64,000 nt of DNA from positions 1,302,001 to 1,366,000 of the forward strand of contig WBMQ01000011.1 of assembly GCA_016630905.1 (NCBI GenBank), given 5' to 3'. The position numbers were made by a program, and so were the translations under genes. Each line of letters starts with the position of its first letter. Within the stretch, counting starts at the first letter, position 1. Source of the stretch: Capillidium heterosporum. Its lineage: Eukaryota; Entomophthoromycota; Entomophthoromycetes; Entomophthorales; Capillidiaceae. The notes below the pieces were generated by a model. It worked only from the letters and a program-made list of their open reading frames with translations. It ran no database searches and had not been told where the DNA came from. Positions 46,175-56,207 of this stretch are shown here, one piece after another.

Positions 46175-47485
46175 CATTAGTTATCAAAAGGCAGAATGGG
46201 TCTTGCCAAATGGGTGAAAGTTAATCATCGGAAATTCCTCTACATTTTTGGAAATCTTCTTTGAACTCGTAAAATTATATCGTAAAGCTCATAGCCATCT
46301 TGGGAAAGGATGGTTGGCATATCCTCTACCATACATCGAGCTAGAGTTGAGTTCAGTACTCCAATTTAGAGGATATCCAATTATATCAATTTCTACATAA
46401 CATTGCAACTCAGTTGTAGATCTTTCTATGATTACTCATCGTTTCGATGGTGATGCTTAAAGGAGTAGTTTCCAGGTCGTGGGATCTCTGACAACTTTTA
46501 CTACACTGCTGAATAAAGTATTTCTAGTTGGATATCCACTCAATAAGTAATGTCCTTTACCAAGCGGAGTTTCGAACTATGGTGCCACTACCCGTACGGT
46601 TTAGTAATTTTTAAGTGTTCGAGTATAAGTTGCGGCAATCTATTCCTGGTGATCATCTCAGATAAAAGTTAGGCAGTAATGTCCGAAGACTACCCACACC
46701 CGTCAACTTTTGTGATCAAAATTGTTTTGATGATGGGTTATTCCAACTGCACTTATACCTCATTATTGATGGCTTATAAACGTAATACTAGTTTAGGTAG
46801 AAACTTCTAATCGGCACGGCAGTAATGGGACTTGACGGGACTTCCCTAACTGACGAGTCAAGGTCAATAATGGATGGTTAACAGACCAAATATATTTCCT
46901 GTTAGGATCTAAAGTTTGGATGATGAATACAGAGATGACCTTTGAGCCGCTGTTTAGAGTTTAAAAATATTTTATCTGTAGATACTTTAAAAGGACTTCA
47001 ATATCTTGAACTTGGAAGTAAGTGCGTTATTTGATGGGATGCAGCGTCTAGATGGACCTGAGATATCTAAAGGATAGGTTTTGCTCAACTCATCCTACTG
47101 TATTCTTACAATTAGTGTCTATTTCGAAAAGTCGCACCAAAAAAGTTTCGAATAAGCTGTATTATAACTATTTATTTGAACTAATTTCTTATATAGTTGT
47201 TTGAAAACTTCAATATATATTTGAATTTGACTCTACCTAAATGAATAGAATTCTGGTCCGAAAGCTGGATACTTTTGTACAATTTCAATTATACTTGTTT
47301 GTCTATCTTATCGGAACAGTTCAAAAGCAAGACTAATTGAAAGTTTGAACCTTGTACTTTACTGAAGTAAAAAATTTTACCGCTTTTAGCAAACGATAAA
47401 GTTAAAGGAAGATCCAGCAACAAAAGCTTAGCGAAAAACGTATTGGAAAAATATGGAGCTATGAGTTTAACGGTTTACCAGCAAT
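46175..47485. other. Diverged flank of IR2 and promoter side of MHR-like gene B
   Basis: Alignable with 32761-33884 inverted, clearly diverged. It contains no supported gene. The last few hundred bases should include the promoter of the 658-aa gene; no TATA octamer like those at 4929 and 40362 was seen. No cysteine-rich exon that could supply a zinc cluster precedes the gene. Confidence 0.5.
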
Positions 47486-49462
47486 ATGGAGGAGTTCACC
47501 ATTAAAGTTTCCAACCCGGAGAGCATACTACTCAAAGGTAAAAAAGATGTAGCTACCAAGCTACGAAAGGAGAGGATAAATAAGCGACGAGATGAAGTTG
47601 AGTTTCAGCTGACGAGGTTGATGAAGTTCCTCAGCATGGTAGATATCAGTTTACAATCTAAACACCAATTTTTAGCCAATGCTCCAACTATTGAGCTCTG
47701 GACAAAGACCAACCAGAGCAGCTACCATCAGCTGTTGGCCATTCGAAAGTATGCTATCTGGCTCAACAACCAACTAAAAAGCATACGTAATTCACCATTC
47801 ACTTATAACGACAATAAATTAATGTCGGACAAGTTACTGGCCATAGAAGGCTATTTAGTGCAAATAATGGGCAAGGTAGACAATCTGAGTGGAGTGTCTA
47901 TGGACCAGGTAGTCAATTTCACCAGAGGGAGGTTCGATGTCGAAAGTGCAAACAAAGTTAACTCAACAGACTACGGGCGCTTTCTCGAATTAGCTAGCTA
48001 TGCAAACTCATGCCACCTATTTGTATCCAAAGATCTTTCAACCCAATTGAGAAAGTTCAACACCCAAGGTAGTCGTCCAGACCTGCGTGCGTTTGCTGTG
48101 ATGGCCTGCCTAGGTCGGTTCCTCGATCCATCCCCCAGCTTCACTTTCAATGACCTATATCACAACAGCATCAAGAACGTCGAACACCTCTTACCCCAAG
48201 CTTACACCAACCCTACCGTCGATAATTTAAAGGCATTCCTACTACTGACCCGTCTAACAACCTTCTATGGAGATTTTAACTTGGAACTCAAGTACATAAG
48301 CCTGGCCATAAGTACGGCCAAGGTCCTTGGAATTGAAATGCGGTCCCATCCCAAGGTCGACGCGCTGGAGCCCCCAATAAATCCCAATTTTGAAGAGTTC
48401 AGTGTTAGTTGGTTTTCAACCAGGAATAGGATCTCCCAGCTGAGATTACTCTACAAAGATGAAGCTACAAAGCCGTGCCCGCTACCATTCCACTTTTCGC
48501 TAAGCTTCCTTCTACCACGTCAAGAAATCAAACCTACATTTGGCGTAGCTCCATCCTTCAGTTACAGTTATAGACTGGGGGGTACCGGTGCTGAAATTGT
48601 AAATAACTGTAGACGTAACTACGACCCTAGCTTGGATCCTTCTGCTTTGAACACTACCTTGAGGATCCCTGCTACTAGAACGAAAATCATATGCGACAGC
48701 ATCATGTCCCATATACCGGGCCTACGGGAGCCCTTCTCCTTCCAAGTCCATCTCTCCCCCGACGCGTACCGAACCATTGACTCGAAGGCGTTCATCCCTT
48801 TGAAGTACCGGTGCAACTGCGACCATTTCAATAATGTTACTCTCCACCTATCTATCTTTCCCAACAGCTTCGCCATCAGCCTTCTTTACCCCAGTATCAT
48901 TGTCGATCCCCACCCCTACCTGTTTTCCTGCAGCGAGTTGTTCTTATTGTTGAAAGCAGCCCATTATCACACCCTACTCTACTTCCACGCAACAAGTGTG
49001 CGCCTCAGAGAGTTGGCGATCCAGCATTCACATGATTTATCTCCAGAAACTCAGAGTATGGTGCAGTCCATTCGAATATTTTTGGATAGCTACCCACAGC
49101 CTAAGCTGGTAGGTAAGTTAAATAACAACCTAACCTTCAACCGGTTCAACCTGTCGATAGTGTTATTCAATGAGTTGATGTTCCCTTACTTTGTCTACCT
49201 CAACGCGCTATGTACGTTACGACAGATGCAGGACTTGGATCTACGCTCCTTCAATGATAGCGAATCTAACGATGATCAAGAGCAAACCATTATAAACATC
49301 GAATTTTCGCTACGTTCACGAATTGATCACATATTAGCCCTCCACAGGGTCTTTGCCTCGTTCCCCAGTTATGTCTATGACTTTGAGGCCAGAACTGCCT
49401 ACCAACATTTAGTAAAAGTTAGTTCCAACTTCACTAACTCAAATTTTATGGATCTTAGGTAA
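47486..49462 (+). CDS. MHR-like regulator family member B (no zinc cluster)
   Basis: Intronless, 658 aa. The N-terminus is basic, then helical and coiled-coil-like (KLRKERINKRRDEVEFQLTR). Residues about 130-150 carry the family's most conserved block, NLSGVSMDQVVNFTRGRFD. Residues about 195-285 resemble the core of the fungal transcription-factor middle homology region: a PDLRAFAVMACLGRFLD helix, HNSIKNVEHLLP, then NLKAFLLLTRL and YISLAISTAKVLGIEM, the last like the AI-x-MA-x-x-LGL helix of those factors. The C-terminus has VLFNELMFPYFVYLNALCTL and SLRSRIDHILAL. No Zn2Cys6 cluster, signal peptide or membrane segment is present. A regulatory or protein-binding role is inference; the family is not firmly recognised. 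It is convergent with copy C, 545 bp away. Confidence 0.72.
   Translation: MEEFTIKVSNPESILLKGKKDVATKLRKERINKRRDEVEFQLTRLMKFLSMVDISLQSKHQFLANAPTIELWTKTNQSSYHQLLAIRKYAIWLNNQLKSIRNSPFTYNDNKLMSDKLLAIEGYLVQIMGKVDNLSGVSMDQVVNFTRGRFDVESANKVNSTDYGRFLELASYANSCHLFVSKDLSTQLRKFNTQGSRPDLRAFAVMACLGRFLDPSPSFTFNDLYHNSIKNVEHLLPQAYTNPTVDNLKAFLLLTRLTTFYGDFNLELKYISLAISTAKVLGIEMRSHPKVDALEPPINPNFEEFSVSWFSTRNRISQLRLLYKDEATKPCPLPFHFSLSFLLPRQEIKPTFGVAPSFSYSYRLGGTGAEIVNNCRRNYDPSLDPSALNTTLRIPATRTKIICDSIMSHIPGLREPFSFQVHLSPDAYRTIDSKAFIPLKYRCNCDHFNNVTLHLSIFPNSFAISLLYPSIIVDPHPYLFSCSELFLLLKAAHYHTLLYFHATSVRLRELAIQHSHDLSPETQSMVQSIRIFLDSYPQPKLVGKLNNNLTFNRFNLSIVLFNELMFPYFVYLNALCTLRQMQDLDLRSFNDSESNDDQEQTIINIEFSLRSRIDHILALHRVFASFPSYVYDFEARTAYQHLVKVSSNFTNSNFMDLR
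47554..48303. repeat. Near-identical 750-bp tract inside MHR-like gene B
   Basis: Inverted partner of 31947-32696. It covers codons about 24-273 of the intact gene, ending within the codons for YISLA. On either side the two genes drop to clearly lower identity although the reading frames remain homologous. Confidence 0.85.
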
Positions 49463-50007
49463 AGTTTCATTTAATTGCTAACATCGCTTTACCCGATTAG
49501 TTTTTATAGAGTGAATATGCACCTACGCAATATTATACGATGACTTGGAGCAGAATCTATTTTACTTTAAATATATAAATTATTTGATGAATATAAAGGA
49601 TGTTTTTTTACTTAAATTTCATTAAATGAAGCATATGGGGAAGTGAAGGAGTATAGGAGGTTGCAAAGTTTCTGGAAGGTTTCTAGCTGATACCATCTAT
49701 ATATCTATCGACATCTAATAAATTAGATAGTTTTAAATAATAATTTTTCAGATGGCTAGCCTGGTTGACTAAAAGGGGTGATTCGAAAGTATATTATAAA
49801 AGGCAAATGTATAGGCAGTAATGAGCAATATTTAAATCCAGATATATGTGGTGTCATATATATAGTGGTTTACCTATGTACTTATTAATTAGTTGATATT
49901 TTTAAAATATGCTCAGTTGTAGTTTGATGCCTATAATATTTTATTTTAGATTTGCCTTTCCAACTTTTTAAATACATCAGCTAAGGCAATCAAGTCTGGT
50001 ATCGTAG
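49463..50007. other. 3' intergenic space between convergent MHR-like genes
   Basis: 545 bp of AT-rich sequence holding the 3' ends of copies B and C. No gene seen. Confidence 0.5.
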
Positions 50008-51993
50008 CTACATCCAAGAGTTCAAAACCGGAATAGTAAAATTGGAACTGGCCTCCAAAATATGTTGGTAAGCGGGGCCGGCCCCAAAACTGTTGACGGA
50101 ACTTGGGAAAAAAGCAAAGAGCTTGAAGACAGCCAGTATATGATCTATTCTCGAACGTAATGAACATTCGATTCGCCGAATAATATTCTCCCTATTATCA
50201 CCGCTTACTACACCATCTATATTGAATAAACTAAGATCCAAATCGTCCATCTTCCTTAGTGTACATAACGTGTTGAGGTATATAAAATAAATGGACGAAA
50301 ATTCACTAAAAGTTATGGGTGACAGGTTAAATGTGTTGAAGGCTGGGTTGTGGCATATTCTACCTACCGGCTGCGGTTGATTGTAAGTATCGAAGAAGGC
50401 GTAAATAGATTTTATAATAAGTGAGGCTGAGTCAGAGGTATCGTTCGAATATCTGCCCAACATATCTTTTAGATGTAGGTTTACTGAGTGGAGATAGAGA
50501 AGCGAACCATAATGCGAGATCTTTAACAGTCGTGTCAAATCTTTAGAGGAAAATATATGGGGATAAGGTTTCACAATGACAGTGGGATAGAAGAGAAGGA
50601 TCATTACGGTATAGGTATCGATGGAATGACACAACACGACATTACTGAAGTGATCACAACTGCTATTGAGACTGGGAAGAATGAATGCGTCAGAACCGAG
50701 AGATTGGTAAGCTTCCGGTGAGATGTGTGTGTCAAATAGCAATGAACCGGCCAATATTGGTAGTTGGAGCCGAATGTCGTTGTAGATGGATTCAATCTCG
50801 TTCGAAGGCATCCTTAAGATTGCGTTAAGCTTGGAAGGGTTCATATCTGGATGGTAATTATGTCGACAATGGTGAACTATCCGTTCGGTCGTGTCCCACA
50901 GTAGATTTCTGAAGCTTAGTGGTACAGCTCTGTCTACATCATAATCGAAGTTTCCACGGGGAAGGTAGAAGCCTAGTGAAAAGTAGGTGGGAAGTTCTTG
51001 TAACTCTTGGACTTTGTCTCTATAAATCAATTTCAGCTGGGAAATTGAATCTCCGGTCCCAAACCAGCTGTAGGCGATGAGATCAAAATCGTAAGTATTG
51101 AAAGATGCAAGGCCACTATTTGAAAATGTACTTGAAGTTATTTTGATACCGAGGGTTTTAGCCATACCTACAGCGAGACTCAAGTATCTAGTCATTAGAG
51201 TGACATCCCCAGTGAAGATAGGTAGCCTAATCAAAGTTAAAAGTCCCTTCAGACTATCCAAGTTGGGATTACGGTACACTTCAGGCAATAAATGTTTGAT
51301 ATTCTGCATGGAGTTGTGGTAGATGCCACTGTAGGTAAAGTTAGATGACGGGTCGAGGAACCGACTTAGGCAAGCCATCATCGCAAACGCAAATAAGTCG
51401 GGACTATTACTTTTACTGTTGAATCTCCTCAGTCGATTGGAAAAATCTTTCGATATACGTAAGTAACATGAATTTGCATGAGTAGCTACTTCGAGGAAAC
51501 GTCCATAATCTATTGAACTTACCTTGTCACAATTGTCGCTATCGAATCTGCCTCTAGTGAAGTTGACTACCTGGTCCATGGACACTCCACTTAAATTATC
51601 TATCTTGGCCATAATTCGATGTAAGCAATTTTCGATGATCGATAACTCCTCTGGGTTTAGCTTAGCTTTATTGTAGCGATATGGGGCGTTGTGTATGCTT
51701 TTTATCTGGTTGTTGAGCCAAATAGCGTACTTTCGGACAATCAGCAGTTGATCGTAATTATTCTCGTATTCACCTTGAAGCGTGCTACTCGTTATACTTG
51801 TTGAAAACCTATGCTTCGATTGTAAACTGTTCTCTACTAGATTGAGAAATCGAATTAACTTTGTCAACTGAAACTCAACTTCATCCTGGTTCTTTAATAG
51901 CTTCTCTCTTCGTATTTTTCTTTCGGACTCTTGTTGACGCCTTGGTACTTTCTTATAAGTTGGTTGATAGATCTTTATGATAAGTTCGTCCAT
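50008..51993 (-). CDS. MHR-like regulator family member C (no zinc cluster)
   Basis: Intronless, 661 aa, intact, and alignable end to end with copies B and D. It shares NLSGVSMDQVVNFTRGRFD, DYGRFLEVATHANSCYL, the MHR-like run LFAFAMMACLSRFLDPS through YLSLAVGMAKTLGIK, and C-terminal YFIYLNTLCTLRKMDDLDLS and CSLRSRIDHILA. The N-terminal 35 residues are strongly basic (RRQQESERKIRREKLLKN) and could serve as a nuclear signal or DNA contact, but no zinc ligands are arranged as in Zn2Cys6. Conserved frames in three diverged copies indicate selection for function. It is head-to-tail with copy D, 617 bp apart. Regulation and target are unknown. Confidence 0.72.
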   Translation of the reverse strand: MDELIIKIYQPTYKKVPRRQQESERKIRREKLLKNQDEVEFQLTKLIRFLNLVENSLQSKHRFSTSITSSTLQGEYENNYDQLLIVRKYAIWLNNQIKSIHNAPYRYNKAKLNPEELSIIENCLHRIMAKIDNLSGVSMDQVVNFTRGRFDSDNCDKVSSIDYGRFLEVATHANSCYLRISKDFSNRLRRFNSKSNSPDLFAFAMMACLSRFLDPSSNFTYSGIYHNSMQNIKHLLPEVYRNPNLDSLKGLLTLIRLPIFTGDVTLMTRYLSLAVGMAKTLGIKITSSTFSNSGLASFNTYDFDLIAYSWFGTGDSISQLKLIYRDKVQELQELPTYFSLGFYLPRGNFDYDVDRAVPLSFRNLLWDTTERIVHHCRHNYHPDMNPSKLNAILRMPSNEIESIYNDIRLQLPILAGSLLFDTHISPEAYQSLGSDAFILPSLNSSCDHFSNVVLCHSIDTYTVMILLFYPTVIVKPYPHIFSSKDLTRLLKISHYGSLLYLHSVNLHLKDMLGRYSNDTSDSASLIIKSIYAFFDTYNQPQPVGRICHNPAFNTFNLSPITFSEFSSIYFIYLNTLCTLRKMDDLDLSLFNIDGVVSGDNRENIIRRIECSLRSRIDHILAVFKLFAFFPSSVNSFGAGPAYQHILEASSNFTIPVLNSWM

Positions 51994-52610
51994 ATTAGCC
52001 TTCTGCTAGATGAACTTATAATTTTTCTTGGAGACTTTTCAAAGTTCAATTTAAGTTCTTATTCATGAGCTTACGAAATTTAACTCTATTGATGAAAATG
52101 AAAATATGTCTAATTTCAACATCAAAGCCTTAAAATCATTTTAGCAGTTGGCTAAAGAAGCTACCATTCTCTAAAAATATGTAGATGTCCTTGGACTGCA
52201 TTAAAGTAGCTTTGGAAGGCGAACTCTACAAATCGCCCAGCAATTAGAATAAAAAAGAACAATATATACTTTGTAACTGACTATTCATCTATCAGTTCTA
52301 TCGAGATTTAATGGCTTCTAAAGTTTTAAAAACTACGTTCTATTATACTAATGTCTAATATATTATGAAATAGACCTTGAATTTTTATCGACTATTCAAA
52401 GTGCTATATCTCGATTATTCTCTACAATATTGCTACGTGTATACCAACTAGAATGCTATGTATATATTCAGAATATAAGTTTTTATTAATTAATTAGTAT
52501 TTTCAAAATAAAGTAATACAGTCTAAGCTTCAATATAATACTATATATACGTATTCACTCAGTGAAGTCAAATATATGAGGCAATTACGATCGCTCTACT
52601 AAATCTTATC
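51994..52610. other. Intergenic space between tandem copies C and D
   Basis: 617 bp, AT-rich, with the promoter of copy C and the 3' end of copy D. No gene seen. Confidence 0.5.
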
Positions 52611-54575
52611 TTAATGTTCAAAGTTGGGACTACACCTCAATATATGCTCGTAGGTAGGATTGGCATCGAAGTTGTAGATTGGCTTTGGAAACAATGAAAA
52701 GAGCTTATAGAGTGCCAAAATACGGTCCATTCGGGAACGTATCGAATTTTCAACGCTTCGAATAGCTTGTTCTTCACTACCTTCCTCTAAGGTACTGCTA
52801 ATACCAAATAAGCTCAAATCTAGGTCCTTCATATCCCTCAATGTATATAAGGTGTTGAGGTAGACAAAGTAGGCCGACATCAACTCGTTGAACAAAGTAA
52901 TAACCAGGTTGTACTGGTTGAAAGTTGGGTTGTGGATTATCCTGCCTTTTGGTTGTGGTTGAGGGTAAATGCTGATGAATGTACGAATCGACCGCACCAT
53001 ATCCTTCATTGGCGGAGAATCGTCGTTCGAGTATTTCAAGAGCATCTCCTTTAGGTGAATACCGATTGCGTAAAAATACAGTAGGGAGTGGTAGTGGGCT
53101 GCTTTCAATAGCTGTAGTAGCTCACGGTAGGAAAAGAGGTAAGGGTACGGTTCTACGATGACGCTGGGGTAGAAGATGCTGATAGCGTTGCTAAAGGCAT
53201 AGATGGAATGCGATAGTGCATTGTTGCTAAAATGGTGGCAACTGCACATGGCATCCCCGATAATGAAAGCTCTCGAGTCTATGAATCTATATGCATCAGG
53301 CGAAATGTGGGTATCAAAGGCAAACGGTTCAAGTAAACTGGGTAGTAAGGATGTGATGCTATTGTATATATTTCGCATCTTACCTTGCGAAATCCTTAGT
53401 GTAGCGTTCCTAGTCGAAGGATCTTGGTTGTGAATGTAGTGCCTCCTACAGTTATTGACTATATTTGCAGTAGAACCCCACAGCTTATAAACGTAGCTTA
53501 ACCTCTGCGTACTGCTCGCTTCATAGTCTGAATGGACACGTGGGATCAAAAAGTTGAGGGAGAAGTAGGAGGGTAACTCTAACAATCCCGAACCTTCGCT
53601 CTTGTACATGAGTTTCAACTGGGTGATTAGAGTTCCAGTTCCAAATAGGTTGATGGAATACTCTTCAAACTGGGTATCATCTTGGAGGTGCAGCTTGTCG
53701 TCAAATGTCGAGTAAGGCAGCGTTTGGATACCAAGCGTTTTAGCCATGGTGATGGCAAGGCTCAGGTACTTTAGAGTCAAATTAAAGTCCCCAGAGTAGA
53801 GAGGTAGGCGTGATAGAAGTAATAGTCCTTTCAGGTTGTCGATGTTGGGGTTTGAGTAAACCTTCGGCAATATATACTCGATATTTTGGATAGAGTTATA
53901 GTAGATATCGCTGTAGGTGAATTTCAAAGAAGGGTCGAGGAAACGGCCCAGGCAGGCCATCGCAGTATAGGAAAGCAGGTCGGGTGATGCGTCTTTATTG
54001 CTAAACCTCTTTAAGCGGCTGGGTAGATCTTTTGCTATATATAAGTAGCAAGAGTTAGCATGTATAGCTATCTCAAGGAACCGACCGTAGTCCAGCGTGC
54101 CGACTTTATCAGTACCTTCGATGTCAAACCTACCCCTCGTAAAGTTAACTACTTGATCCATAGATACTCCACCCAAGTTATCTATCCTAGACATAATCTG
54201 ACGTAGACAAGTTTCTATCGCTAATAATCGACTCGTTGCTAGCTTAGCCTCGCTATATGAAAATGGGGCATTATGTATGCTCTTTATTTGGTTGTTGAGC
54301 CAGGTAGCGTATTTTCGGATGTACATTAGTTGGTCGTAACTACCGGTGCAGCTTCTCCTCTTTATTATTTTACCCATCCTATTTTTCGAAAAGTCGTACC
54401 TAGCTTGCAAGCTAATTTCAACTGCATTCAGGAATCGAATCAACTTTACCAACATAAACTCCACTTCATCCTGCCTCCTCAATATATCTTCTTTTTGCAA
54501 TGTGTTGAAGTACTGTAATTTACCTTTGGGTAGTAGATTTTCCGGCTTGTAAATCTTTATTCGATACTTGTCCAT
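52611..54575 (-). CDS. MHR-like regulator family member D (no zinc cluster)
   Basis: Intronless, 654 aa, intact. It has the same family blocks: NLGGVSMDQVVNFTRGRFD, DYGRFLEIAIHANSCYLYIA, the LLSYTAMACLGRFLDPS to YLSLAITMAKTLGIQ section that looks like the fungal middle homology region, and FNELMSAYFVYLNTLYTLRD near the end. The N-terminus is lysine-rich with a predicted coiled coil (RRQDEVEFMLVKLIRFLNAV). It ends the cluster. Three intact paralogues plus one pseudogene within 24 kb, around one Zn2Cys6 gene, form a local family expansion. The molecular function is not established by the sequence. Confidence 0.72.
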   Translation of the reverse strand: MDKYRIKIYKPENLLPKGKLQYFNTLQKEDILRRQDEVEFMLVKLIRFLNAVEISLQARYDFSKNRMGKIIKRRSCTGSYDQLMYIRKYATWLNNQIKSIHNAPFSYSEAKLATSRLLAIETCLRQIMSRIDNLGGVSMDQVVNFTRGRFDIEGTDKVGTLDYGRFLEIAIHANSCYLYIAKDLPSRLKRFSNKDASPDLLSYTAMACLGRFLDPSLKFTYSDIYYNSIQNIEYILPKVYSNPNIDNLKGLLLLSRLPLYSGDFNLTLKYLSLAITMAKTLGIQTLPYSTFDDKLHLQDDTQFEEYSINLFGTGTLITQLKLMYKSEGSGLLELPSYFSLNFLIPRVHSDYEASSTQRLSYVYKLWGSTANIVNNCRRHYIHNQDPSTRNATLRISQGKMRNIYNSITSLLPSLLEPFAFDTHISPDAYRFIDSRAFIIGDAMCSCHHFSNNALSHSIYAFSNAISIFYPSVIVEPYPYLFSYRELLQLLKAAHYHSLLYFYAIGIHLKEMLLKYSNDDSPPMKDMVRSIRTFISIYPQPQPKGRIIHNPTFNQYNLVITLFNELMSAYFVYLNTLYTLRDMKDLDLSLFGISSTLEEGSEEQAIRSVENSIRSRMDRILALYKLFSLFPKPIYNFDANPTYEHILRCSPNFEH

Positions 54576-56207
54576 CCTGTTAAACTAGTAACTGATCCTC
54601 TTCTTCCTCTACTTGTTTGGAACACTGAGTTTCTGTCAAAGTTGGTTATTGGACTCGGGTCCATCTTTCGTTTATTTATAGATCAGGAATCTTTGCCCAG
54701 ATTCTTCAGCCAGTTTGGATTTGGCAAAATTTGATCGGGAGGTGCCAAGGCATACAATTTTCCATCTTTGAAAGCTTGCAAAAGGAGATGGATAGTAGCA
54801 GTTAAGTTTACAGATTATTACCATACTGGTAAGAGCTACACTAAAAAGTATATATGTAGTGTTCTAAAACTATTAAAGCTGATGTTGTTATTTGATTTCG
54901 ATTATTTTAAATTTCGATTCAAATCCAAAGCTTTGTACAATTAATGGTACATTCTATGACTATGTTACCAGCAATTCGAATAATATTTGAAGTTTCATTT
55001 GCATGGAGTACAGTATCGGATTTATCGCATAGATTGTCAAAATTCAAATACAAAAGAAAATCTAGTATATAAATATATATAAATAGAGAATATATGCTTA
55101 CATTTTTTCGTATTTATAGTTTACTATTTTTCATATCAAGTCAATATGTATAAAAAATACCCTATTCCTTCAAACATCTATGTACCAAGCTCTTTAAAGC
55201 GTCGTTGCGGTCATTTTGCCGCTCCTTCAAAAGTGATTTCATAACTAGCCTAACTCGTTATCAAAGATCACTGGGTCAAGCCTCAGATGTTCTCAGTGCT
55301 CCTATTCCTTTCAACTGCCTAGATATTCCGTTCAAAATAGCACACTCTACTACGGTTTCTTTGCTGCTGTCAAATTTTTTACTTATGGCATGGAGCTTCC
55401 CCCATATCGGCAACTCAATTCCTTTCCGATTTTAGATGCCTTTCCTTTTCCTTTCCAGAATAAGATGGAAGCTAATAGGCCAATGAAAGGAGGGTACTGA
55501 TGTGGACCAGTGGTGCTAAGAACTTGACATGATGATACCACAATTAATGAAAGTGGTACCATCTGGCCTACTTTATAATTTGGCAAGGCTAATTCTTTCA
55601 ACCTTTCCAATTTACCAAGCTTACTTCGCTTTATGCTGGGTGCTAACACAAAGTCCCAATAAAGTATAAATATACGGCCTATGATTCGTTCCTAATCACT
55701 ATTAGTAATTTCACCCATACCCAAATCCTGTAAACCTACCAGAAACGTGACTTTTCCATTCAAACACCGACCTAGATTACAACCCAAAGTTGATTTCTAA
55801 TGGTTTTCAATTAATAATTCAGTTTTACTGATGGAGCCCAAGATTATATTAATTTATACGTAACGGTATAAAGGGTCAAAACTTTTTTGAAGCGATGTTT
55901 AAATAGCGGGCACCTTCCTTATCTTTTGCTTCTGTATTAACTTCCCCATAAATACTTTCAACCTGTTGTGATAAAGTTTGTAGCGTGGCATTAAAATCAT
56001 CTCTTACACAAAGTAGTTAAATCAACATCAGCAGCAAAAGAGTTCAATCAACAAAAACTTCAACAGTTTCCATCTCTTCCCTGTACATATCATTTTGTTA
56101 TCGACTTTCGTTCAAAATTAGAGCTATTCGTAATTAATTGACCGTCACCTTCTCAAAAGTTTTATTTTATTACCTCGACCATCATCCTTGTAAATATATC
56201 TATATAG
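54576..56207. other. 1.6-kb intergenic region, possible relic
   Basis: It lies between the MHR-like cluster and the transporter gene. A minus-strand open frame at 55383-55649, and the phase-shifted continuation toward 55210 (reading ELPIWGKLHAISKKFDSS...), look somewhat protein-like, as if a gene or element fragment had decayed here, but no family is recognised. The 400 bases before 56208 are pyrimidine-rich and probably hold the transporter promoter. Confidence 0.35.

Larger units (their letters stand above)
44677..49462. repeat. Right half of the large inverted duplication IR2
   Basis: Inverted homologue of 30840-35383, containing the second PRXL2-like pseudogene (minus strand), a diverged flank and the intact 658-aa MHR-like gene (plus strand). 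Near-identical blocks are 44677-46174 and 47554-48303; the remainder is diverged. The intact state of this MHR-like gene against the broken one opposite shows that the two halves have evolved partly independently. Confidence 0.8.
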
